64,000 nt of DNA, from the NCBI RefSeq assembly GCF_016741935.1, contig NZ_JAERRG010000001.1:1674001-1738000 (forward strand). The letters run 5' to 3'. Source of the stretch: Streptomyces endocoffeicus. Its GTDB lineage: Bacteria; Actinomycetota; Actinomycetes; Streptomycetales; Streptomycetaceae. Under the pieces are notes generated by a model. That model saw nothing but the letters and a program-made list of their open reading frames with translations, searched no databases and was not told the DNA's origin. Below, one piece after another: positions 51,290 through 63,342 of this stretch. The position numbers and the translations under genes were made by a program. Each line of letters starts with the position of its first letter. Positions within the stretch are counted from its first letter, which is position 1.

Positions 51290-52291
51290 ATGCAGCCCGC
51301 AATGCTCGACGCGGCGATCCTGGAGAAGCTCATCTCCGCGGCCGTGGCCGCTCCCTCGATCCACAACACCCAGCCCTGGCGCTACCGGCTGAACCCCGAG
51401 ACCGTCACCCTGGAGGTCCGGGCCGCCCCCGAGCGGGCGCTGCGGTACGCCGATCCGATGGGCCGGGCGCTGAGCGTCTCCGCCGGGGCCGCCGTGTTCA
51501 ATCTGCGGGTCGCCGTGGCCCACTTCGGCTGGGACCCGGTGGTCCGGCTGCTGCCGTACCGGTCGCAGCCCGATCTGCTGGCCACGGTGCGCCTGGCCGC
51601 GTCGCCCGCCGACCGCGCCGGGGGCCATGACGACGGACACGACGACCTGTACGACGTCATCTGGCGGCGGCACAGCAGCCGCTCCCCCTACTCCGCGCGC
51701 CGGCTGCCCGCACGGGTGCTGTGCGATCTGACGGAGGCGGCGCGCGCGAACGGGGCCACGCTGTGGCTGGCGGACCCCGAGGAGACCGCAGGGCTGCTGC
51801 GGCTGACCGCCGAGGCGGAGCGGCGCATCTCCGGAGACCCGCGCCGGCTCGCCGAGAGCCGCACCTGGATCCGCGACACCGGACCGTACGGAATCCCCCC
51901 GGCCGCCCTCGGCCCACGGGACGCCACCGGGCGGCTGCCGATGCGCGACTACCTCGGCCCGCGGCCGGACGGCCGCCGGGGTGACGATCGGCCCGCCGCC
52001 CCGTTCGAGACCCGTCCGACCATCGCCGTGCTGACCACGGACCAGGACCGGCGCACCGACTGGCTGCGGGCCGGGCAGGCGCTGGAACACGTCCTGCTGC
52101 TGGCGACCTCGCACGCGGTCCGGGCGTCCCTGCTGCACCAGGCGCTGGAGTGGTCCGATCTGCGGTGGTCGCTGAGTGACGCCCACCCGGCGCCCGGCCA
52201 TGTGCAGATGCTGATCCGGCTGGGTTACGGACCGGTGGGCCCGGCCACGCCGCGCAACGGGGTGGCCGAGGCACTGGACAGGCACCACTGA
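51290..52291 (+). CDS. Acg-family nitroreductase-like protein
   Basis: The 333-residue protein has the Acg signature AVAAPSIHNTQPWRYR at residues 18-33, a duplicated nitroreductase-like half (RRHSSRSPYS), and VLLLATSHAVRASLLHQALE near the C-terminus. Acg proteins (Rv2032, Rv3127, Rv3131) bind FMN but have no proven turnover, and are strongly DosR-induced. The ATG at 51290 is preceded by AGGAGAGGA. It lies between the response regulator and sensor kinase genes. Confidence 0.9.
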   Translation: MQPAMLDAAILEKLISAAVAAPSIHNTQPWRYRLNPETVTLEVRAAPERALRYADPMGRALSVSAGAAVFNLRVAVAHFGWDPVVRLLPYRSQPDLLATVRLAASPADRAGGHDDGHDDLYDVIWRRHSSRSPYSARRLPARVLCDLTEAARANGATLWLADPEETAGLLRLTAEAERRISGDPRRLAESRTWIRDTGPYGIPPAALGPRDATGRLPMRDYLGPRPDGRRGDDRPAAPFETRPTIAVLTTDQDRRTDWLRAGQALEHVLLLATSHAVRASLLHQALEWSDLRWSLSDAHPAPGHVQMLIRLGYGPVGPATPRNGVAEALDRHH

Positions 52292-52326
52292 CGGGCCCCG
52301 CTTATCGCCGCGCCGCCGGGCAGCGC

Positions 52327-54045
52327 CTACCGCTCCGGCAGCGGTACCGCCCACACCAGGCGGGTGCCGCCGCCCGGCGGCTCGCCGAGTTCCAGCACAC
52401 CGCCGAGCTTGTCGGCGCGCTCGGCCATGTTCCGCAGTCCGCTGCGACGGCCGCCCTCGGGGATACCCACCCCGTCGTCCGTGACCGTGAGGGTCAGCCG
52501 CCCGGACGCCACGATCAGGGAGATCTCGGCGGCGTCGGCCCCCGCGTGCCGGGCGATGTTCGACAGCGCCTCGGCCAGCACGGCGACCATGTCGTCCGCG
52601 ACCGAGCGCGGCACATCGGTGTCGACCAGGCCCTCGGTGCGCAGCGAGGGGGTGAAGCCGAGCGCGGGCACGGCCTCCTCGATGGTCTTGGCGGTACGGA
52701 CCCGCAGCCCCTGGACGGCGGGGCCCGCCTCGTGCGAGCGCAGCCCGAAGATCGTCGAGCGGATGATCTTGATGGTGTCGTCCAGGTCGTCCACCACCCG
52801 CAGCAGCCGTTCGGAGCCCTCCGGGTGCTGGACGAACCGCAGGGTGGACTGCAGCGTCATCCCGGCGGCGAAGAGCCGCTGGATGGCCAGGTCGTGCAGA
52901 TCGCGGGCGATCCGGTCGCGGTCCTCGAGGAGAGCCAGCTGTTCGGCGTCGCGCCGCCGCTCGGCCAGTTTCATCGCGATCGCCGCCTGGCCCGCGAAGC
53001 CCAGCAGGGTGTCGGTCTCGATCTGGGTGAAGACGGGGCTGTCCGCCACCCGGGCCAGCGAGAGCACCCCGCCCACTCCGTCCCGCGTCCGCATCGGCAC
53101 CGCGACGGCCGGGCCGAGCCCTTCCCAGCGCTGCGGGCCGACCGTGATCCGCGGGTCGTTCTGGACATCGGTGCTGGTGACCGGCTCGGAGGCGGTGAAG
53201 GCCGCACCACCGAAGGTGCCCCGGCGGGGCAGCACCAGACCGCGGTGGGCCTCGGCGTCGGTGCCCGCCGCCAGCGCGACCTGAAGCTCGTCGGTGCCGG
53301 CCACCGGCAGCATCAGCACACCGAGATCGGCGGAGAGGATCCGGCGGGCGTGCTCGACGATCAGCTCCAGGACCCTGGTCTCGTCCACTCCGGACAGCAG
53401 GCTGTGGGTGACCTCGGCGTTCGCCTCCAGCCAGCGCTGGCGGTGCCGGGCCTCCTCGTACAGCCGGGCGTTCTCGATGGCCACCCCGGCGGCCACGGCG
53501 AGGGTGGACAGCACCGTCTCGTCCTCGCCGTCGAACTCCTCACCGCCGCGCTTCTCGGTGAGGTAGAGGTTGCCGAAGACCTCGTCGCGCACCCGGATGG
53601 GCACTCCGAGGAAGGAGCGCATCGGCGGGTGGTTCGGCGGAAAGCCGTAGGAGGCCGGATGCTCCGAGAGCTCGGCCAGCCGCAGCGGCTGGGGGTGGCG
53701 GATCAGCTCGCCGAGCAGCCCGTGGCCCGACGGCAGCCGCCCGATCGCCCCGGCCCGCTCCTTGCCGATGCCCACCGGGAGGAACTCGGCCAGCCGCTGG
53801 TCCTCGCCGATGACGCCCAGCGCCCCGTATTCGGCGTCCACCAGCACCACCGCGGCCTCGACGATCCTCCGCAGCACATGCGACAGATCCAGCTCCCGGC
53901 CGACCGAGAGCACCGCTTCCAGCAGGCTGTGCACCCGGTCCTGGGTGCCACGCACCCCGTCGATGCGCACCTGCAGCTCTTCCAGCAGCTCGTCCAGCCG
54001 CAGCCGGGGCAGGTACTCCGTACTCCTCGCGCTCTCCATACCCAC
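52327..54045 (-). CDS. Two-GAF sensor histidine kinase, DevS/OsdK-like
   Basis: The 572-residue kinase has GAF-A (about 40-190), GAF-B (about 210-355), a HisKA_3 dimerisation domain with phospho-His384 (DRDRIARDLHDLAIQRLF) and a HATPase domain (EALSNIARHAGA, DDGVGIP, GLRNMAERADKLGG). GAF-A holds HPASYGFPPNHPPMRSFLGV; His139 falls where M. tuberculosis DevS carries its proximal haem ligand, so redox, O2, NO or CO sensing is likely. No membrane segment is present. The start is GTG 54045 or ATG 54039. It is convergent with the nitroreductase gene. Confidence 0.93.
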   Translation of the reverse strand: MGMESARSTEYLPRLRLDELLEELQVRIDGVRGTQDRVHSLLEAVLSVGRELDLSHVLRRIVEAAVVLVDAEYGALGVIGEDQRLAEFLPVGIGKERAGAIGRLPSGHGLLGELIRHPQPLRLAELSEHPASYGFPPNHPPMRSFLGVPIRVRDEVFGNLYLTEKRGGEEFDGEDETVLSTLAVAAGVAIENARLYEEARHRQRWLEANAEVTHSLLSGVDETRVLELIVEHARRILSADLGVLMLPVAGTDELQVALAAGTDAEAHRGLVLPRRGTFGGAAFTASEPVTSTDVQNDPRITVGPQRWEGLGPAVAVPMRTRDGVGGVLSLARVADSPVFTQIETDTLLGFAGQAAIAMKLAERRRDAEQLALLEDRDRIARDLHDLAIQRLFAAGMTLQSTLRFVQHPEGSERLLRVVDDLDDTIKIIRSTIFGLRSHEAGPAVQGLRVRTAKTIEEAVPALGFTPSLRTEGLVDTDVPRSVADDMVAVLAEALSNIARHAGADAAEISLIVASGRLTLTVTDDGVGIPEGGRRSGLRNMAERADKLGGVLELGEPPGGGTRLVWAVPLPER

Positions 54046-54173
54046 GGTGCCTCCGTCGGCCCCACCGCGCTCGGCACGGCATTCCGCACGGCCCTCACTC
54101 CTTTCACGGTAGCCGCGCCGGGCCGACGGTGAGTGCTGCGGGACATCTTGGCGCGAGGGGGTGCGTTGGCTAA

Positions 54174-58851
<4,678 letters not shown>

Positions 58852-58873
58852 AGCTGGTGGGCGCGGGTCCCGG

Positions 58874-59377
58874 TCATTGGCTGCCGGGGCCCGTGCCCTC
58901 CGCTCCTTCCGCGCCCTGGAGCAGCTCCGCCAGCCGGTCCAGGAACACCCGCTGCTTCGTCACCATCTTCCGGCGGGCCTCGTCCGGGCCGAACCAGGCG
59001 ACCCGGTCGATCTCGGGGAACTCCCGCATCCGGCCGGAGCCCTTCGGCCACTCCATGGCGAACGTGCCGGGGGTGATGCCCGCCGGGTCCAGTTCGCCCC
59101 GCAGCGCCCAGGCGATGACCAGCTTGCCCCCGGTCTGGGTCACGGAGCCGAGCGGAACCGGCTCACCGCCGGGCGGGGCCACGCCGAGCTCCTCCTGGAA
59201 CTCCCGGCGCGCGGCGGCCTCCGGGGACTCGTCCTCGTCGTACTCCCCCTTGGGCACCGTCCAGGCACCCTCGTCCTTGGTGGCCCAGAACGGGCCTCCC
59301 ATATGGGCGAGCAGAACCTCGACGGCCGGGCCCGCGCCCCGGTACAGCAGGAGCCCCGCGCTGCGCTTACGAGTCAC
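58874..59377 (-). CDS. NUDIX hydrolase
   Basis: The 167-residue protein has a full Nudix box, G-x5-E-x7-REx2EExG (GEYDEDESPEAAARREFQEELG spans residues 44-65), which binds Mg2+ and hydrolyses nucleoside-diphosphate-linked substrates. RKRSAGLLLYR and GAWTVPKGEYDEDE resemble the family of small diadenosine-polyphosphate or NTP pyrophosphohydrolases. The start is GTG at 59377. It is monocistronic and convergent with the GH2 gene. Substrate unknown. Confidence 0.93.
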   Translation of the reverse strand: MTRKRSAGLLLYRGAGPAVEVLLAHMGGPFWATKDEGAWTVPKGEYDEDESPEAAARREFQEELGVAPPGGEPVPLGSVTQTGGKLVIAWALRGELDPAGITPGTFAMEWPKGSGRMREFPEIDRVAWFGPDEARRKMVTKQRVFLDRLAELLQGAEGAEGTGPGSQ

Positions 59378-59427
59378 GGTGCCCAGTGTGCGCCCACGCG
59401 GCCGGGGCGGGGTGCCGGGCTCACCGT

Positions 59428-59481
59428 TCAGCCCTTACGGGCGCGACCGAGGTATCAGCCCTTACGGGCGTAGCCGAGGTA
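59428..59481. repeat. 27-bp tandem duplication across the methyltransferase stop
   Basis: Two adjacent 27-bp copies (59428-59454, 59455-59481) differ at three positions. The right copy encodes the last residues of the methyltransferase (YLGYARKG and stop). The left copy would encode YLGRARKG and a second stop, so it is a non-coding echo of the gene end. Confidence 0.8.
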
Positions 59482-60225
59482 GGTGACCAGCGGCCGGGCG
59501 TCCGGGGCGAGGACGAAGTCGACGATCGGCGGGATCTGCTCATCGGTGATCCGCCCCCGGCGGCGCGCCATGGTGGCCTTGACCAGGCTGCGCGGATCCT
59601 TGGGCTTGAAGTCGCAGATGTCCTCGTTGCCCAGCCCCTGCCGCTCCAGGGCGGCGGTCAGCTCGGCGGGGGTGCGCAGCCGGGCCGCCGTGTAGCGGCC
59701 GGCGGGCATGATCCGGGTCATCGGGACGCGCTGGAAGGCGCCGAGGTAGATCAGCCGGGAGAGCAGGGTGCGGTTGACGGTGTCGTAGATCAGTACCCCG
59801 CCGGGCCGCAGCACCCGGGCGGCCTCCGCCAGCACCCGGTCCAGATCCGGGGTGATCTCGAAGGTGTCCGCGTAGTAGGCGAGGTCGAACGCGCCGTCGG
59901 CGAGGCCGAGTCGCTCGGCGGGCGCGGTGCGGTAGTCGATCCCGGGGTGCTCGCGCTCGCCCGCCTCGCGCGCCATCTCGGTCGCGGTGGCGGAGGGGTC
60001 GACGGCGACGACGTCGAAGCCGAGCCCGGCCACCCCGCGAGCCAGCAGCCCGCGGCCGCTGCCCACGACCACGGCGCGGCTTCCGGACGCGGACAGGTCC
60101 ACGCTCTTGAGCGTGGTGCGGACGTACTCCAGACGGCTGTCCTGGAAGGTGACGGCCCTGATCTGACGGCCGTCGACGGCCTCGGGCGACCGTGAGTCCA
60201 GTTCGATGTGCGGGGCGGCGGCCAT
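59455..60225 (-). CDS. Class I SAM-dependent methyltransferase
   Basis: The 256-residue protein has motif I (AVVVGSGRGLLARGVAGLG), the acidic post-I residue (FDVVAVDPSA), motif II (FDLAYYADTFE) and RVLRPGGVLIYD as in UbiG/UbiE-type enzymes. The C-terminal part (PMTRIMPAGRYTAARLRTPA) resembles 3-demethylubiquinone methyltransferases. The ATG at 60225 is preceded by GAGGGAGAAGACG. It is divergent from an HxlR regulator with twin operators, so it is probably part of that regulator's target set. Substrate unknown. Confidence 0.9.
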   Translation of the reverse strand: MAAAPHIELDSRSPEAVDGRQIRAVTFQDSRLEYVRTTLKSVDLSASGSRAVVVGSGRGLLARGVAGLGFDVVAVDPSATATEMAREAGEREHPGIDYRTAPAERLGLADGAFDLAYYADTFEITPDLDRVLAEAARVLRPGGVLIYDTVNRTLLSRLIYLGAFQRVPMTRIMPAGRYTAARLRTPAELTAALERQGLGNEDICDFKPKDPRSLVKATMARRRGRITDEQIPPIVDFVLAPDARPLVTYLGYARKG

Positions 60226-60300
60226 CGTCTTCTCCCTCACGGATGCGCGGATGCGCGGATTCACCGGTGTCTGGGGCGGCCCGGACGGGCTCGTTCGCCG

Positions 60301-60345
60301 GGTTCCCCGAGGAAACCTAACACCCTTAAGTTCCCTCGGGGAACT
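60301..60345. promoter_or_regulatory. Twin operator of the HxlR regulator
   Basis: Two copies of a GTTCCC-N3-GGGAAC palindrome occur: GGTTCCC-CGA-GGAAACC (60301-60317, one mismatch) and AGTTCCC-TCG-GGGAACT (60329-60345, perfect), with centres 28 bp apart. The second overlaps the predicted -35 region of the HxlR gene. Such paired sites are typical for autoregulated winged-helix dimers. Confidence 0.75.
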
Positions 60346-60349
60346 CGGA

Positions 60350-60355
60350 TAGGGT
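60350..60355 (+). promoter_or_regulatory. -10 element giving a probably leaderless HxlR transcript
   Basis: TAGGGT at 60350-60355 fits TANNNT. Initiation 6-7 bp downstream falls on or next to the A of the start codon at 60362, and there is no ribosome binding site, so a leaderless mRNA is likely. Confidence 0.55.
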
Positions 60356-60361
60356 CGGGTC

Positions 60362-60934
60362 ATGACCCGTACTCCGCTCGCCGATGTGGCCTGTTCGATC
60401 GCCCGCGCCACCGATCTGTTCGGCGATGCCTGGACGGCGCTGATCATGCGGGATGTGCTCACCGGGGTCACCCGCTTCGACGATCTCGCCCGTGACCTGG
60501 GCATATCGCGTAAGGTCCTGGCCGCCCGGCTGTCCCGGCTGGTCGAGGAGGGGGTGCTGGTCCGGGAGCGATACCAGGAGCGGCCGCCGCGTGAGCACTA
60601 TCGCGCCACTCTCAAGGGCGAGGAGCTCTATCCGGTGCTGCTCGCGCTGATGGAGTGGGGCGACCGCTGGTACGCGGGCCCCACCGGGCCCCCGGCCCGG
60701 ATCCGCCATCTCGGCTGCGGGCGGGACACCACGCCGGTGTCCGCGTGCGCCCACTGCGGGGAGCCCCTGACCGTCGGCAACACCACCCAGCTCCCGGGCC
60801 CCGGCGGGCGCACCGGCCCCGGCACCCGCGTGCTGGGCCCGCTGCTCGCCGCGCGGGCCGACAGGCGGGAGGACGACAGGCGGGGCGACAGGCGGGAGGA
60901 CACCCCGGAGGCCGGGCGCCCGGCGGCGGTTTGA
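60362..60934 (+). CDS. HxlR family transcriptional regulator
   Basis: The 190-residue protein has the HxlR winged helix (ACSIARATDLFGDAWTALIM, RDVLTGVTRFDDLARDLGIS, RKVLAARLSRLVEEGVLVRE at residues 9-68), YQERPPREHYRATLKGEEL as the wing, and a C-terminal CxxC-like pair (GCGRDT, CAHCGEPL). The extra C-terminal 60 residues, rich in Arg and Asp, are low complexity. The cysteines might sense redox or bind metal. It is divergent from a methyltransferase gene. Confidence 0.92.
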   Translation: MTRTPLADVACSIARATDLFGDAWTALIMRDVLTGVTRFDDLARDLGISRKVLAARLSRLVEEGVLVRERYQERPPREHYRATLKGEELYPVLLALMEWGDRWYAGPTGPPARIRHLGCGRDTTPVSACAHCGEPLTVGNTTQLPGPGGRTGPGTRVLGPLLAARADRREDDRRGDRREDTPEAGRPAAV

Positions 60935-61053
60935 GCGAATGGCACGGGGCACTCGGCACAGCAGCCGGGCATCCGACCACGAGGAGCGCCGACCTCGCTG
61001 GTCTCCCCGTCCCCGCCCCTTCCCGATACCGAGGGCTTCGCCCGCGGACCCCC

Positions 61054-61360
61054 GGGGTCTGGGGGCGAAGCCCCACCACGCGGCGGAGCCGCATATCGGT
61101 GCTGCGGGAAGGGGCGGAGCCCTGGTCCGAGGTCTGGGGCGGATGCCCCGGGTTTCGGGGTCTGGGGCGGAGCCCCGGTTTCGGGGCCTGGGGCAGAGCC
61201 CCGGTCGCGGGGCCTGGGGCAGAGCCCCGGTCCAGAGCCTGAGGCGAAGCCCCAGCTTCGAGGCCTGGGGCAGAGCCTCGGTCCGGGGCCTGGGACGGAG
61301 CCCCGGTCCGGGGTCTGGGGCGGAGCCCCGGTCCGGGGTCTGGGGCGGAGCCCCGGTTTC
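61054..61360. repeat. Tandem array of 25-26 bp stem-loop repeats
   Basis: Nine contiguous units run from 61129 to 61360 (start points 61129, 61157, 61183, 61209, 61234, 61260, 61285, 61310, 61335), with a degenerate extension back to 61054. The consensus is GGGGYCTGGGGCRGAGCCCC followed by GGTYYC. In most units GGGGC and GCCCC form a small hairpin around a 3-nt loop. The most regular units are at the right end. There are no spacers. Confidence 0.85.
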
Positions 61361-61480
61361 GGGAAGGGGCGGGGAGGGGAACAGCCCGCCGCAGGCGCCA
61401 AGCTCCGCCGGACACTCCCCACGGCCACGGGAAGGCTGCCGCCCCGCGTGCACAACGGGGAGAGCACCGCGGAGCGGCAG

Positions 61481-61504
61481 CGGCCGAGCCGGGAGACTCG
61501 GCCG
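61481..61504. other. Hairpin in the non-coding tract
   Basis: CGGCCGAG (61481-61488) and CTCGGCCG (61497-61504) form an 8-bp perfect stem with an 8-nt loop. It could belong to an unannotated small RNA or be a terminator-like structure upstream of the deformylase gene. Confidence 0.35.
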
Positions 61505-61691
61505 AGCCGCGGGGGCGTGGGATGTTCCCCGGCGGCTCCTCACACGTCTACGGAGCCCATCGCTGCGCTGTTCACCCTTTGTCCGATGGTGAGCGCCCGC
61601 GCACGAGGGCGCCCGACTCCCGGCCCCCGACCCGCCCCCGCCCCCGCCCCCCGAATTGCCGTGGCGTGATCGTCTTGCCAGGCTGTCCCCC

Positions 61692-62384
61692 ATGCCGACC
61701 ACCACCCTGTCCGAGCTTGTCGACGAACTGCTCTCCGGGACCCGCCCGCTGCCGATCCTCTCCGCGGGCATCCCCGTGCTCCGGCGACCGGCCCTGCCGT
61801 ACGAGGGCCAGCTGGCCGCGGACCAGCTGGACCGGCTGCTGACGGCGATGCGGGAAGCCATGCACTCCGCGCCCGGCGTGGGGCTCGCGGCCCCGCAGAT
61901 CGGTGTGCCGCTGCGGCTGGCGGTGATCGAGGACCCGGCGGAGGTGACGGCCGAGGTGCGCGAGGCGCGCGGCCGGGTGCCGCAGCCGTACCGGGTGCTG
62001 GTCAATCCCCGCTACGAACCGGTCGGCGACGGCCGGGCGGCCTTCTTCGAGGGGTGCCTGAGCGTCCCCGGCTGGCAGGCCGTGGTCGGCCGCCCGGACC
62101 GGATCCGGCTGCGCGGGCAGGACGAGACGGGACGGGAGCTGGACGAGGAGTTCACCGGCTGGCCCGCGCGGATCGTCCAGCACGAGACCGACCACCTCGA
62201 CGGCGTCCTCTATCTGGATCTGGCCGAAACCCGCTCCCTGTCCTCGGCCGAGGCGGTAAGCGACTACTGGTCCCAGCCCACCCCCGCCACCGCGGCCCAT
62301 TCACTGGGCTTTCCGCTCCCGAGCGCCACCGGCGCCACCGGCGCCACCGATGACAGCGGCGGCACCGGCGCTACCGCTCCGTAA
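61692..62384 (+). CDS. def: Peptide deformylase
   Basis: The 230-residue metalloenzyme removes the formyl group from nascent proteins. All three motifs are present: GVGLAAPQIGV, EGCLSVPG and QHETDHLDG, giving the Cys-His-His metal site and the catalytic Glu. A C-terminal Gly/Ala/Thr repeat (GATGATDDSGGTGATAP) extends it beyond the usual size. The ATG at 61692 lacks a clear ribosome binding site; a TTG at 61656 in frame is an alternative. Streptomycetes usually carry several deformylase genes, so this may not be the main one. Confidence 0.93.
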   Translation: MPTTTLSELVDELLSGTRPLPILSAGIPVLRRPALPYEGQLAADQLDRLLTAMREAMHSAPGVGLAAPQIGVPLRLAVIEDPAEVTAEVREARGRVPQPYRVLVNPRYEPVGDGRAAFFEGCLSVPGWQAVVGRPDRIRLRGQDETGRELDEEFTGWPARIVQHETDHLDGVLYLDLAETRSLSSAEAVSDYWSQPTPATAAHSLGFPLPSATGATGATDDSGGTGATAP

Positions 62385-62586
62385 CCACGGCCGACCTGCG
62401 GCATGTTTTCGTCATCGACTGGCAGTCGCCGAATCACCGCACGGACACTGTGACGTACGTCGCCACGGCAAGACTGGTGGACGCCCCGGTACGCGCCGCC
62501 TCCGCGTACCGCACGGCGAGTGAGGCGTTTCTTCCGCTCTTCCCCAGTCCCCACCGCTCCTGACTTCCCTCGAACGGAGAACAGGA

Positions 62587-63342
62587 ATGTCCGTGCTCAC
62601 GACGTCCACGACGGCGCCCACCAGCTCGTACGTCACCTCGATCGCCCACACGCAGGAGCAGATCCACGCCGCCCAGCGGCTGCGCTACCAGGTGTTCGGC
62701 GAGGAGAGGGGCGGCCGGCTGGACGCGGCGGTCGACGGCCGCGACGTGGACGAGTTCGACGAGGTCATGGACCACCTGATCGTCACCGACACGTCGACGG
62801 GCACCGTGGTCGGCACCTACCGGCTGCTTCCCCCGGGGCGCAGTGCGCGGCTCTACTCGGACACCGAGTTCAATCTGCACGGCCTTCCGGCCGAGGTCCG
62901 CTCGTCCATGGTCGAGGCCGGCCGCGCCTGTGTGCACGCCGACCACCGCTCGGGTGCCGTCATCAACCTGATGTGGGCCGGTCTGGCCCGCTATGTACTG
63001 CTGTCCGGCCACCGCTACCTCGCGGGCTGCGCCTCGGTGCCGCTGGCCGAGGGCGAGCAGGCCGCCGCCAACGCCTGGCTGCTGGGCACCACCAAGCACG
63101 CCGCCCCGCCGGAGATGCGGGTCCACCCGCTCGACCCCTGGATACCCTCGCGGCCGCTGGACGGCGAGCCCAGCTACGCCGATCTGCCGCCGCTGCTGCG
63201 CGGGTATCTGCGGGTGGGCGCCTGGATGTGCGGCTCCCCGCAGCACGACCGGGCCTTCAACGACGCCGACTTCTTCGTGCTGCTCGACACCGAGCGGATG
63301 AACGACCGTTACCGCCGCTACTTCCTGGGTGAATCACAGTGA
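62587..63342 (+). CDS. OlsB-like N-acyltransferase (ornithine lipid synthesis)
   Basis: The 251-residue GNAT-fold protein resembles the OlsB/PlsC-associated acyltransferase family: AAQRLRYQVFGEERGGRLDA, DVDEFDEVMDHLIVTD, VEAGRACVHADHRSGAVINL and GYLRVGAWMCGSPQHDRAFN, DADFFVLLD. OlsB attaches a 3-hydroxyacyl chain from ACP to the alpha-amino group of ornithine. The ATG at 62587 is preceded by GGAGAACAGG. It overlaps the following acyltransferase gene by 4 nt, the expected OlsB-OlsA pair. Confidence 0.85.
   Translation: MSVLTTSTTAPTSSYVTSIAHTQEQIHAAQRLRYQVFGEERGGRLDAAVDGRDVDEFDEVMDHLIVTDTSTGTVVGTYRLLPPGRSARLYSDTEFNLHGLPAEVRSSMVEAGRACVHADHRSGAVINLMWAGLARYVLLSGHRYLAGCASVPLAEGEQAAANAWLLGTTKHAAPPEMRVHPLDPWIPSRPLDGEPSYADLPPLLRGYLRVGAWMCGSPQHDRAFNDADFFVLLDTERMNDRYRRYFLGESQ

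Larger units (their letters stand above)
60935..61691. other. 757-bp non-coding tract
   Basis: No gene is supported here. The region holds the stem-loop array (61054-61360) and a hairpin at 61481-61504. Reading frames across it on both strands are low-complexity Gly/Pro/Arg translations of the repeat. Confidence 0.6.

Noticed and set aside
61054..61360. CRISPR array or coding repeat protein
   Set aside because: There are no spacers, and all frames give only Gly/Pro/Arg/Ser low complexity without ribosome binding sites. The hairpin pattern fits a non-coding tandem repeat.
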